Shown here in pieces: positions 52,201 through 64,000 of a DNA stretch of 64,000 bases. The notes beneath the pieces were generated by a model, which made no database searches, had not been told where the DNA came from, and saw only the letters and a program-made list of their open reading frames with translations. Origin of the DNA: Prosopocoilus inquinatus. Its lineage: Eukaryota > Arthropoda > Insecta > Coleoptera > Lucanidae. The translations under genes were made by a program, and so were the position numbers. The DNA lies in contig JAYKNF010000083.1 of assembly GCA_036172665.1 (NCBI GenBank), positions 1-64,000 of the forward strand. The letters run 5' to 3'. Position 1 is the stretch's first letter. Each line of letters opens with the position of its first letter.

Positions 52201-55200
52201 TAGATACATCACAGGAACAACGCTAATGCGTGTTGTTTCGTTTAAAACTATTTCCAGCTTCTGCTGCGTCCGAAAACGTCGTATCTCACATCAGAGCTAC
52301 TGGAGTCCATCGAAACGCCAAATAACATGATAGATGAGTAAGTATCGATTAGATACATCACAGGAACAACGCTAATGCGTGTTGTTTCATTTAAAACTAT
52401 TTCCAGCTTCTGCTGCGTCCGATAATTTCGTATCTCACATCAGAGTTACTGGAGTCCATCCAAACGTCAAATAACATGATAGATGAGTAAGGATCGATTA
52501 GATACATCACAGGAACAACGCTAATGCGTGTTGTTTCGTTTAAAACTATTTCCAGCTTCTGCTGCGTCCGAAAATTTCGTTTCTCACATTAGAGTTACTG
52601 GAGTCCATCGAAACGTCAAATAACATGATAGATGAGTAAGTATCGATTAGATACATCACAGGAACAACGCTAATGCGTGTTGTTTCGTTTAAAACTATTT
52701 CCAGCTTCAGCTGCGTCCGAGAACTTCGTATCTCACTTCAGAGTTACTGGAGCCCATCCAAACGTCAAATAACATGATAGGTGAGTAAGGATCGATTAGA
52801 TACATCACAGGAACAACGCTAATGCGTGTTGTTTCATTTAAAACTATTTCCAGCTTCTGCTGCGTCCGATAATTTCGTATCTCACATCAGAGTTACTGGA
52901 GTCCATCCAAACGTCAAATAACATGATAGATGAGTAAGGATCGATTAGATACATCACAGGAACAACGCTAATGCGTGTTGTTTCGTTTAAAACTATTTCC
53001 AGCTTCAGCTGCGTCCGAGAACTTCGTATCTCACTTCAGAGTTACTGGAGCCCATCCAAACGTCAAATAACATGATAGATGAGTAAGGATCGATTAGATA
53101 CATCACAGGAACAACGCTAATACGTGTTGTTTCGTTTAAAACAATTTCCAGCTTCAGCTGCGTCCGAGAACTTCGTATCTCACATCAAAGTTACTGGAGT
53201 CCATCGAAACGCCAAATAACATGTTAGATGAGTAAGGATCGATTAGATACATCACAGGAACAACGCTAATGCGTGTTGTTTCGTTTAAAACTATTTCCAG
53301 CTTCTGCTGCGTCCGAAAACGTCGTATCTCACATCAGAGCTACTGGAGTCCATCGAAACGACAAATAACATGATAGATGAGTAAGGATTGATTAGATACA
53401 GCACAGGAACAACGCTAATACGTGTTGTTTCGTTTAAAACTATTTCCAGCTCCTGCTGCGTCCAAAAACGTCGTATCTCTCATCAGAGTTACTGGAGTCC
53501 GTCCAAACGTCAAATAACATGATAGATGAGTAAGGATCGATTAGTTACATCACAGGAACAACGCTAATATGTGTTGTTTCGTTTAAAACTATTTCCAGCT
53601 GCTGCTGCGTCCGAAAATTTCGTATCTCACATTAGAGTTACTGGAGTCCATCGAAACGTCAAATAACATAGTAGCTAAGTAAGGATCGATTAGATACATC
53701 ACAGGAACAACGCTAATACGTGTTTTTTCGTTCTAAACTATTTCCAGCTACTGCTGCGTCCAAAAACTTTGTATCTCACATCAGAGTTACTGGAGTCCAT
53801 CCAAACGTCAAATAACATGATAGATGAGTAAGGATCGATTAGATACATCACAGGAACAACGCTAATGCGTGTTGTTTCGTTTAAAACTATTTCCAGCTTC
53901 TGCTGCGTCCGAAAACGTCGTATCTCACATCAGAGCTACTGGAGTCCATCGAAACGCCAAATAACATGATAGATGAGTAAGTATCGATTAGATACATCAC
54001 AGGAACAACGCTAATGCGTGTTGTTTCATTTAAAACTATTTCCAGCTTCTGCTGCGTCCGATAATTTCGTATCTCACATCAGAGTTACTGGAGTCCATCC
54101 AAACGTCAAATAACATGATAGATGAGTAAGGATCGATTAGATACATCACAGGAACAACGCTAATGCGTGTTGTTTCGTTTAAAACTATTTCCAGCTTCTG
54201 CTGCGTCCGAAAATTTCGTTTCTCACATTAGAGTTACTGGAGTCCATCGAAACGTCAAATAACATGATATATGAGTAAGTATCGATTAGATACATCACAG
54301 GAACAACGCTAATGCGTGTTGTTTCGTTTAAAACTATTTCCAGCTTCAGCTGCGTCCGAGAACTTCGTATCTCACTTCAGAGTTACTGGAGCCCATCCAA
54401 ACGTCAAATAACATGATAGGTGAGTAAGGATCGATTAGATACATCACAGGAACAACGCTAATGCGTGTTGTTTCATTTAAAACTATTTCCAGCTTCTGCT
54501 GCGTCCGATAATTTCGTATCTCACATCAGAGTTACTGGAGTCCATCCAAACGTCAAATAACATGATAGATGAGTAAGGATCGATTAGATACATCACAGGA
54601 ACAACGCTAATGCGTGTTGTTTCGTTTAAAACTATTTCCAGCTTCTGCTGCGTCCGAAAACGTCGTATCTCACATCAGAGCTACTGGAGTCCATCGAAAC
54701 GACAAATAACATGATAGATGAGTAAGGATTGATTAGATACAGCACAGGAACAACGCTAATACGTGTTGTTTCGTTTAAAACTATTTCCAGCTCCTGCTGC
54801 GTCCAAAAACGTCGTATCTCTCATCAGAGTTACTGGAGTCCGTCCAAACGTCAAATAACATGATAGATGAGTAAGGATCGATTAGTTACATCACAGGAAC
54901 AACGCTAATATGTGTTGTTTCGTTTAAAACTATTTCCAGCTGCTGCTGCGTCCGAAAATTTCGTATCTCACATTAGAGTTACTGGAGTCCATCGAAACGT
55001 CAAATAACATAGTAGCTAAGTAAGGATCGATTAGATACATCACAGGAACAACGCTAATACGTGTTTTTTCGTTCTAAACTATTTCCAGCTACTGCTGCGT
55101 CCAAAAACTTTGTATCTCACATCAGAGTTACTGGAGTCCATCCAAACGTCAAATAACATGATAGATGAGTAAGGATCGATTAGATACATCACAGGAACAA

Positions 55201-56800
55201 CGCTAATGCGTGTTGTTTCGTTTAAAACTATTTCCAGCTTCTGCTGCGTCCGAAAACGTCGTATCTCACATCAGAGCTACTGGAGTCCATCGAAACGCCA
55301 AATAACATGATAGATGAGTAAGTATCGATTAGATACATCACAGGAACAACGCTAATGCGTGTTGTTTCATTTAAAACTATTTCCAGCTTCTGCTGCGTCC
55401 GATAATTTCGTATCTCACATCAGAGTTACTGGAGTCCATCCAAACGTCAAATAACATGATAGATGAGTAAGGATCGATTAGATACATCACAGGAACAACG
55501 CTAATGCGTGTTGTTTCGTTTAAAACTATTTCCAGCTTCTGCTGCGTCCGAAAATTTCGTTTCTCACATTAGAGTTACTGGAGTCCATCGAAACGTCAAA
55601 TAACATGATAGATGAGTAAGTATCGATTAGATACATCACAGGAACAACGCTAATGCGTGTTGTTTCGTTTAAAACTATTTCCAGCTTCAGCTGCGTCCGA
55701 GAACTTCGTATCTCACTTCAGAGTTACTGGAGCCCATCCAAACGTCAAATAACATGATAGGTGAGTAAGGATCGATTAGATACATCACAGGAACAACGCT
55801 AATGCGTGTTGTTTCATTTAAAACTATTTCCAGCTTCTGCTGCGTCCGATAATTTCGTATCTCACATCAGAGTTACTGGAGTCCATCCAAACGTCAAATA
55901 ACATGATAGATGAGTAAGGATCGATTAGATACATCACAGGAACAACGCTAATGCGTGTTGTTTCGTTTAAAACTATTTCCAGCTTCAGCTGCGTCCGAGA
56001 ACTTCGTATCTCACTTCAGAGTTACTGGAGCCCATCCAAACGTCAAATAACATGATAGATGAGTAAGGATCGATTAGATACATCACAGGAACAACGCTAA
56101 TACGTGTTGTTTCGTTTAAAACAATTTCCAGCTTCAGCTGCGTCCGAGAACTTCGTATCTCACATCAAAGTTACTGGAGTCCATCGAAACGCCAAATAAC
56201 ATGTTAGATGAGTAAGGATCGATTAGATACATCACAGGAACAACGCTAATGCGTGTTGTTTCGTTTAAAACTATTTCCAGCTTCTGCTGCGTCCGAAAAC
56301 GTCGTATCTCACATCAGAGCTACTGGAGTCCATCGAAACGACAAATAACATGATAGATGAGTAAGGATTGATTAGATACAGCACAGGAACAACGCTAATA
56401 CGTGTTGTTTCGTTTAAAACTATTTCCAGCTCCTGCTGCGTCCAAAAACGTCGTATCTCTCATCAGAGTTACTGGAGTCCGTCCAAACGTCAAATAACAT
56501 GATAGATGAGTAAGGATCGATTAGTTACATCACAGGAACAACGCTAATATGTGTTGTTTCGTTTAAAACTATTTCCAGCTGCTGCTGCGTCCGAAAATTT
56601 CGTATCTCACATTAGAGTTACTGGAGTCCATCGAAACGTCAAATAACATAGTAGCTAAGTAAGGATCGATTAGATACATCACAGGAACAACGCTAATACG
56701 TGTTTTTTCGTTCTAAACTATTTCCAGCTACTGCTGCGTCCAAAAACTTTGTATCTCACATCAGAGTTACTGGAGTCCATCCGAACGTCAAATAACATGA
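52201..56800 (-). repeat. Three successive copies of an 11-monomer unit
   Basis: The same ordered string of eleven subtypes ends at the TTTTTTCGTTCT monomer at 53729, 55070 and 56709. The first and third copies have 11 monomers (1639 bp). The middle copy has nine (1341 bp): it passes straight from the GATAATTTCG monomer near 54.5 kb to the CGAAACGACAAAT monomer near 54.7 kb, skipping two. A private ATGATATATGAG occurs near 54267. Confidence 0.88.
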
Positions 56801-59777
56801 TAGATGAGTAAGGATCGATTAGATACATCCCAGGAACAACGCTAATACGTGTTGTTTCGTTTAAAACTATTTCCAGCTTCTGCTGCGTCCGAAAACTTCG
56901 TATCTCACATCAGAGTTACTGGAGTGCATCGAAACGTCAAATAACATGATAGATAAGTAAGGATCGATTAGATACAGCACAGGAACAACGCTAATACGTG
57001 TTGTTTCGTTTAAAACTATTTCCAGCTCCTGCTGCGTCCAAAAACTTTGTATCTCACATCAGAGTTACTGGAGTCCATCCAAACGTCAAATAACATGATA
57101 GATGAGTAAGGATCGATTAGATACATCCCAGGAACAACGCTAATACGTGTTGTTTCGTTTAAAACTATTTCCAGCTTCTGCTGCGTCCGAAAATTTCGTT
57201 TCTCACATTAGAGTTACTGGAGTCCATCGAAACGTCAAATAACATGATAGATGAGTAAGTATCGATTAGATACATCACAGGAACAACGCTAATGCGTGTT
57301 GTTTCGTTTAAAACTATTTCCAGCTTCTGCTGCGTCCGAAAACGTCGTATCTCACATCAGAGCTACTGGAGTCCATCGAAACGCCAAATAAGATGATAGA
57401 TGAGTAAGGATCGATTAGATACAGCACAGGAACAACGCTAATACGTGTTGTTTCGTTTAAAACTATTTCTAGCTCCTGCTGCGTCCAAAAACTTTGTATC
57501 TCACATCAGACTTACTGGAGTCCATCCAAACGTCAAATAACATGATAGATGAGTAAGGATCGATTAGATACATCACAGGAACAACGCTAATGCGTGTTGT
57601 TTCGTTTAAAACTATTTCCAGCTTCTGCTGCGTCCGAAAATTTCGTTTCTCATATTAGAGTTACTGGAGTCCATCGAAACGCCAAATAACATGATAGATG
57701 AGTAAGTATCGATTAGATACATCACAGGAACAACGCTAATGCGTGTTGTTTCGTTTAAAACTATTTCCAGCTTCAGCTGCGTCCGAGAACTTCGTATCTC
57801 ACTTCAGAGTTACTGGAGCCCATCCAAACGTCAAATAACATGATAGGTGAGTAAGGATCGATTAGATACAGCACAGGAACAACGCTAATACGTGTTGTTT
57901 CGTTTAAAACTATTTCCAGCTCCTGCTGCGTCCAAAAACTTTGTATCTCACATCAGACTTACTGGAGTCCATCCAAACGTCAAATAACATGATAGATGAG
58001 TAAGGATCGATTAGATACATCACAGGAACAACGCTAATGCGTGTTGTTTCGTTTAAAACTATTTCCAGCTTCTGCTGCGTCCGAAAATTTCGTTTCTCAC
58101 ATTAGAGTTACTGGAGTCCATCGAAACGTCAAATAACATGATAGATGAGTAAGGATCGATTAGATACATCACAGGAACAACGCTAATGCGTGTTGTTTCG
58201 TTTAAAACTATTTCCAGCTTCTGCTGCGTCCGAAAACGTCGTATCTCACATCAGAGCTACTGGAGTCCATCGAAACGCCAAATAACATGATAGATGAGTA
58301 AGGATCGATTAGATACATCACAGGAACAACGCTAATGCGTGTTGTTTCGTTTAAAACTATTTCCAGCTTCTGCTGCGTCCGAAAACGTCGTATCTCACAT
58401 CAGACTTACTGGAGTCCATCCAAACGTCAAATAACATGATAGATGAGTAAGGATCGATTAGATACATCACAGGAACAACGCTAATGCGTGTTGTTTCGTT
58501 TAAAACTATTTCCAGCTTCAGCTGCGTCCGAGAACTTCGTATCTCACTTCAGAGTTACTGGAGCCCATCCAAACGTCAAATAACATGATAGGTGAGTAAG
58601 GATCGATTAGTTACATCACAGGAACAACGCTAATATGTGTTGTTTCGTTTAAAACTATTTCCAGCTGCTGCTGCGTCCGAAAATTTCGTATCTCACATTA
58701 GAGTTACTGGAGTCCATCGAAACGTCAAATAACATAGTAGCTAAGTAAGGATCGATTAGATACATCACAGGAACAACGCTAATACGTGCTTTTTCGTTCT
58801 AAACTATTTCCAGCTACTGCTGCGTCCAAAAACTTTGTATCTCACATCAGACTTACTGGAGTCCATCCAAACGTCAAATAACATGTTAGATAAGTAAGGA
58901 TTGTTTAGATACATCAGAGGAACAACGCTAATGCGTGTTGTTTCGTTTAAAACTATTACCAGCTTCTGCTGCGTCCGAAAATTTCGTATCTCACATCAGA
59001 GATACTGGAGTCCATCCAAACGTCAAATAACATGATAGATGAGTAAGGATCGATTAGATACATCACAGGAACAACGCTAATACGTGTTGTTTCGTTTAAA
59101 ACTATTTCTAGCTCCTGCTGCGTCCAAAAACTTCGTATATCACATCAGAGTTACTAGAGTCCATCGAAACGTCAAATAACATGATAGATGAGTAAGGATC
59201 GATTAGATACATCACAGGCACAACGCTAATGCGTGTTGTTTCATTTAAAACTATTTCCAGCTTCTGCTGCGTCCGATAATTTCGTATCTCACATCAGAGT
59301 TACTGGAGTCCATCCAAACGTCAAATAACATGATAGATGAGTAAGGATCGATTAGATACATCACAGGAACAACGCTAATACGTGTTGTTTCGTTTAAAAC
59401 TATTTCTAGCTCCTGCTGCGTCCAAAAACTTCGTATATCACATCAGAGTTACTAGAGTCCATCGAAACGTCAAATAACATGATAGATGAGTAAGGATCGA
59501 TTAGATACATCACAGGCACAACGCTAATGCGTGTTGTTTCATTTAAAACTATTTCCAGCTTCTGCTGCGTCCGATAATTTCGTATCTCACATCAGAGTTA
59601 CTGGAGTCCATCCAAACGTCAAATAACATAATAGATGAGTAAGGATCGATTAGATACATCACAGGAACAACGCTAATGCGTGTTGTTTCGTTTAAAACTA
59701 TTTCCAGCTTCTGCTGCGTCCGAAAACGTCGTATCTCACATCAGAGCTACTGGAGTCCATCGAAACGCCAAATAACA
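54600..59777 (-). repeat. 5.2-kb block shared at 63-monomer offset
   Basis: This matches about 45213-50390 at an offset of 9387 bp (63 monomers), including markers 55070/45683, 56709/47322 and 58795/49408. It lacks the ACATCAAAGG and GGAACAAAGC variants shared by 32-34 kb and 46-48 kb, so this split is older than the 93-monomer duplication. It differs in one monomer near 58.2-58.4 kb and ends where GTAAGTATCG faces GTAAGGATCG. Confidence 0.86.
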
Positions 59778-61870
59778 TGATAGATGAGTAAGTATCGATT
59801 AGATACATCACAGGAACAACGCTAATGCGTGTTGTTTCATTTAAAACTATTTCCAGCTTCTGCTGCGTCCGATAATTTCGTATCTCACATCAGAGTTACT
59901 GGAGTCCATCCAAACGTCAAATAACATGATAGATGAGTAAGGATCGATTAGATACATCACAGGAACAACGCTAATGCGTGTTGTTTCGTTTAAAACTATT
60001 TCCAGCTTCTGCTGCGTCCGAAAATTTCGTTTCTCACATTAGAGTTACTGGAGTCCATCGAAACGTCAAATAACATGATAGATGAGTAAGTATCGATTAG
60101 ATACATCACAGGAACAACGCTAATGCGTGTTGTTTCGTTTAAAACTATTTCCAGCTTCAGCTGCGTCCGAGAACTTCGTATCTCACTTCAGAGTTACTGG
60201 AGCCCATCCAAACGTCAAATAACATGATAGGTGAGTAAGGATCGATTAGATACATCACAGGAACAACGCTAATGCGTGTTGTTTCATTTAAAACTATTTC
60301 CAGCTTCTGCTGCGTCCGATAATTTCGTATCTCACATCAGAGTTACTGGAGTCCATCCAAACGTCAAATAACATGATAGATGAGTAAGGATCGATTAGAT
60401 ACATCACAGGAACAACGCTAATGCGTGTTGTTTCGTTTAAAACTATTTCCAGCTTCAGCTGCGTCCGAGAACTTCGTATCTCACTTCAGAGTTACTGGAG
60501 CCCATCCAAACGTCAAATAACATGATAGATGAGTAAGGATCGATTAGATACATCACAGGAACAACGCTAATACGTGTTGTTTCGTTTAAAACAATTTCCA
60601 GCTTCAGCTGCGTCCGAGAACTTCGTATCTCACATCAAAGTTACTGGAGTCCATCGAAACGCCAAATAACATGTTAGATGAGTAAGGATCGATTAGATAC
60701 ATCACAGGAACAACGCTAATGCGTGTTGTTTCGTTTAAAACTATTTCCAGCTTCTGCTGCGTCCGAAAACGTCGTATCTCACATCAGAGGTACTGGAGTC
60801 CATCGAAACGACAAATAACATGATAGATGAGTAAGGATTGATTAGATACAGCACAGGAACAACGCTAATACGTGTTGTTTCGTTTAAAACTATTTCCAGT
60901 TCCTGCTGCGTCCAAAAACGTCGTATCTCTCATCAGAGTTACTGGAGTCCGTCCAAACGTCAAATAACATGATAGATGAGTAAGGATCGATTAGTTACAT
61001 CACAGGAACAACGCTAATATGTGTTGTTTCGTTTAAAACTATTTCCAGCTGCTGCTGCGTCCGAAAATTTCGTATCTCACATTAGAGTTACTGGAGTCCA
61101 TCGAAACGTCAAATAACATAGTATCTAAGTAAGGATCGATTAGATACATCACAGGAACAACGCTAATACGTGTTTTTTCGTTCTAAACTATTTCCAGCTA
61201 CTGCTGCGTCCAAAAACTTTGTATCTCACATCAGAGTTACTGGAGTCCATCCAAACGTCAAATAACATGATAGATGAGTAAGGATCGATTAGATACATCC
61301 CAGGAACAACGCTAATACGTGTTGTTTCGTTTAAAACTATTTCCAGCTTCTGCTGCGTCCGAAAACTTCGTATCTCACATCAGAGTTACTGGAGTGCATC
61401 GAAACGTCAAATAACATGATAGATAAGTAAGGATCGATTAGATACAGCACAGGAACAACGCTAATACGTGTTGTTTCGTTTAAAACTATTTCCAGCTCCT
61501 GCTGCGTCCAAAAACTTTGTATCTCATATCAGACTTACTGGAGTCCATCCAAACGTCAAATAACATGATAGATAAGTAAGGATCGATTAGATACAGCACA
61601 GGAACAACGCTAATACGTGTTGTTTCGTTTAAAACTATTTCCAGCTCCTGCTGCGTCCAAAAACTTTGTATCTCACATCAGACTTACTGGAGTCCATCCA
61701 AACGTCAAATAACATGATAGATGAGTAAGGATCGATTAGATACATCACAGGAACAACGCTAATGCGTGTTGTTTCGTTTAAAACTATTTCCAGCTTCTGC
61801 TGCGTCCGAAAATTTCGTTTCTCACATTAGAGTTACTGGAGTCCATCGAAACGTCAAATAACATGATAGA
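59330..61870 (-). repeat. 2.5-kb block shared at 137-monomer offset
   Basis: This matches about 38917-41457 at an offset of 20,413 bp (137 monomers). The diagnostic shared variant is CTCATATCAGAC (61524 and 41111). It ends near the 4-bp loss at about 61875. Private changes here include CATAATAGATG near 59628, GAGGTACTGG near 60788, CCAGTTCCTGC near 60897 and AGTATCTAAG near 61121. Confidence 0.86.
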
Positions 61871-61885
61871 TGAGGATCGATTAGA
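61865..61885 (-). repeat. Monomer with 4-bp loss
   Basis: GATGAGGATCG stands where other copies read GATGAGTAAGGATCG, so four bases (TAAG or an equivalent set) are missing. This accounts exactly for the only off-phase interval in the right arm (61179 to 62814 = 11 monomers minus 4 bp). A short AG repeat around the site fits replication slippage. Confidence 0.9.
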
Positions 61886-64000
61886 TACAGCACAGGAACA
61901 ACGCTAATACGTGTTGTTTCGTTTAAAACTATTTCCAGCTCCTGCTGCGTCCAAAAACTTTGTATCTCACATCAGACTTACTGGAGTCCATCCAAACGTC
62001 AAATAACATGATAGATGAGTAAGGATCGATTAGATACATCACAGGAACAACGCTAATGCGTGTTGTTTCGTTTAAAACTATTTCCAGCTTCTGCTGCGTC
62101 CGAAAATTTCGTTTCTCACATTAGAGTTACTGGAGTCCATCGAAACGTCAAATAACATGATAGATGAGTAAGGATCGATTAGATACATCACAGGAACAAC
62201 GCTAATGCGTGTTGTTTCGTTTAAAACTATTTCCAGCTTCTGCTGCGTCCGAAAACGTCGTATCTCACATCAGAGCTACTGGAGTCCATCGAAACGCCAA
62301 ATAAGATGATAGATGAGTAAGGATCGATTAGATACAGCACAGGAACAACGCTAATACGTGTTGTTTCGTTTAAAACTATTTCTAGCTCCTGCTGCGTCCA
62401 AAAACTTTGTATCTCACATCAGACTTACTGGAGTCCATCCAAACGTCAAATAACATGATAGATGAGTAAGGATCGATTAGATACATCACAGGAACAACGC
62501 TAATGCGTGTTGTTTCGTTTAAAACTATTTCCAGCTTCAGCTGCGTCCGAGAACTTCGTATCTCACTTCAGAGTTACTGGAGCCCATCCAAACGTCAAAT
62601 AACATGATAGGTGAGTAAGGATCGATTAGTTACATCACAGGAACAACGCTAATATGTGTTGTTTCGTTTAAAACTATTTCCAGCTGCTGCTGCGTCCGAA
62701 AATTTCGTATCTCACATTAGAGTTACTGGAGTCCATCGAAACGTCAAATAACATAGTAGCTAAGTAAGGATCGATTAGATACATCACAGGAACAACGCTA
62801 ATACGTGCTTTTTCGTTCTAAACTATTTCCAGCTACTGCTGCGTCCAAAAACTTTGTATCTCACATCAGACTTACTGGAGTCCATCCAAACGTCAAATAA
62901 CATGTTAGATAAGTAAGGATTGGTTAGATACATCACAGGAACAACGCTAATGCGTGTTGTTTCGTTTAAAACTATTACCAGCTTCTGCTGCGTCCGAAAA
63001 TTTCGTATCTCACATCAGAGATACTGGAGTCCATCCAAACGTCAAATAACATGATAGATGAGTAAGGATCGATTAGATACATCACAGGAACAACGCTAAT
63101 ACGTGTTGTTTCGTTTAAAACTATTTCTAGCTCCTGCTGCGTCCAAAAACTTCGTATATCACATCAGAGTTACTAGAGTCCATCGAAACGTCAAATAACA
63201 TGATAGATGAGTAAGGATCGATTAGATACATCACAGGCACAACGCTAATGCGTGTTGTTTCATTTAAAACTATTTCCAGCTTCTGCTGCGTCCGATAATT
63301 TCGTATCTCACATCAGAGTTACTGGAGTCCATCCAAACGTCAAATAACATGATAGATGAGTAAGGATCGATTAGATACATCACAGGAACAACGCTAATGC
63401 GTGTTGTTTCGTTTAAAACTATTTCCAGCTTCTGCTGCGTCCGAAAACGTCGTATCTCACATCAGAGCTACTGGAGTCCATCGAAACGCCAAATAACATG
63501 ATAGATGAGTAAGTATCGATTAGATACATCACAGGAACAACGCTAATGCGTGTTGTTTCATTTAAAACTATTTCCAGCTTCTGCTGCGTCCGATAATTTC
63601 GTATCTCACATCAGAGTTACTGGAGTCCATCCAAACGTCAAATAACATGATAGATGAGTAAGGATCGATTAGATACATCACAGGAACAACGCTAATGCGT
63701 GTTGTTTCGTTTAAAACTATTTCCAGCTTCTGCTGCGTCCGAAAATTTCGTTTCTCACATTAGAGTTACTGGAGTCCATCGAAACGTCAAATAACATGAT
63801 AGATGAGTAAGTATCGATTAGATACATCACAGGAACAACGCTAATGCGTGTTGTTTCGTTTAAAACTATTTCCAGCTTCAGCTGCGTCCGAGAACTTCGT
63901 ATCTCACTTCAGAGTTACTGGAGCCCATCCAAACGTCAAATAACATGATAGGTGAGTAAGGATCGATTAGATACATCACAGGAACAACGCTAATGCGTGT
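61886..64000 (-). repeat. Terminal right-arm monomers
   Basis: The first part (to about 63.36 kb) matches about 48.48-49.96 kb at 90 monomers minus 4 bp. The remainder repeats the ordered string seen at 39.2 kb and 52.2 kb. A private AGGATTGGTTAG occurs near 62917. The array is still in phase at the last base, so its end lies outside the window. Confidence 0.85.

Larger units (their letters stand above)
30496..64000 (-). repeat. 149-bp satellite array, right arm (- orientation)
   Basis: This is the same 149-bp monomer read on the opposite strand, about 225 monomer-equivalents. ATTTCCAGC, the complement of the left arm's GCTGGAAAT, recurs every 149 bp from 30496. The marker CGTTCT lies at 31826, 33465, 38680, 40766, 42703, 43895, 45683, 47322, 49408, 53729, 55070, 56709, 58795, 61179 and 62814. 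Every interval is a multiple of 149 (8 to 35 monomers) except the last, which is 4 bp short because of a small deletion near 61875. The same monomer subtypes occur as in the left arm. The array continues past the window end. No inserted element or gene is visible. Confidence 0.97.

Noticed and set aside
1..64000. CRISPR array
   Set aside because: Repeats are 149 bp, contiguous and variable, with no short identical repeats separated by unique spacers and no cas genes.
1..64000. Transposable element, tRNA or rRNA-derived repeat
   Set aside because: I saw no terminal repeats, target-site duplications, A-tail, coding remnants or convincing tRNA-like boxes. The monomer is not recognisable as 5S or tRNA sequence.

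Overview
The whole 64-kb window is one tandem-repeat (satellite) DNA field. I see no gene, RNA gene, transposon, prokaryotic signal or unique sequence in it. The unit is a 149-bp monomer, about 40% G+C with roughly ten CpG dinucleotides, present in about 430 copies. Successive copies keep an exact 149-bp phase. The phase changes only at the inversion point and at a handful of small indels: net -11 bp at about 3605 and 7766, -1 bp near 2621, -73 bp at 25436/25437, -1 bp near 26145, -99 bp near 26183 and -4 bp near 61875. Marker spacings across both arms add up to these values, so little room is left for hidden insertions. The array runs off both ends of the window. This points to a eukaryotic heterochromatic block, such as a centromeric, pericentromeric or subtelomeric satellite. 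I do not recognise the family and cannot name the organism. CpG is not depleted (observed/expected about 1.7 in the monomer I counted), which weakly suggests a lineage or locus with little CpG methylation.

The window has two oppositely oriented arms. From 1 to about 30,491 the monomers read on the + strand. From about 30,496 to 64,000 they read on the - strand. The switch is a clean join with a 4-bp AACT overlap (30492-30495). Left arm: two near-identical 28-monomer units (1-4160 and 4161-8286); a mixed zone (8.3-12.4 kb); a tandem block duplication (12365-14450 and 14451-16834); a zone holding older versions of left-end monomers (16.8-18.6 kb); a 5.8-kb inverted-repeat arm (18.64-24.45 kb); a degenerate stretch with truncated monomers (24.45-26.2 kb); a 7-monomer duplication (26.4-28.1 kb); then variants leading to the junction.

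Right arm: a 4.5-kb block (30492 to about 34987) that recurs at 44349-48844; the 5.8-kb partner (34.97-40.78 kb) of the left inverted arm; an inverted copy (41.15-43.35 kb) of the left-end unit; then further duplicated blocks, including three successive copies of an 11-monomer unit (52.2-56.8 kb), a dimer-rich amplification (49.7-52.2 kb) and blocks shared at offsets of 63, 90, 93 and 137 monomers.

Monomer variants recur in fixed order, so this is a multi-level higher-order-repeat array shaped by unequal exchange, block duplication and at least one inversion. The three longest reading frames (83, 83 and 103 codons) are by-products of deletions that remove a stop codon and restore frame between monomers; they are not credible genes. 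Nothing here is an operon or pathway. The interest is architectural.
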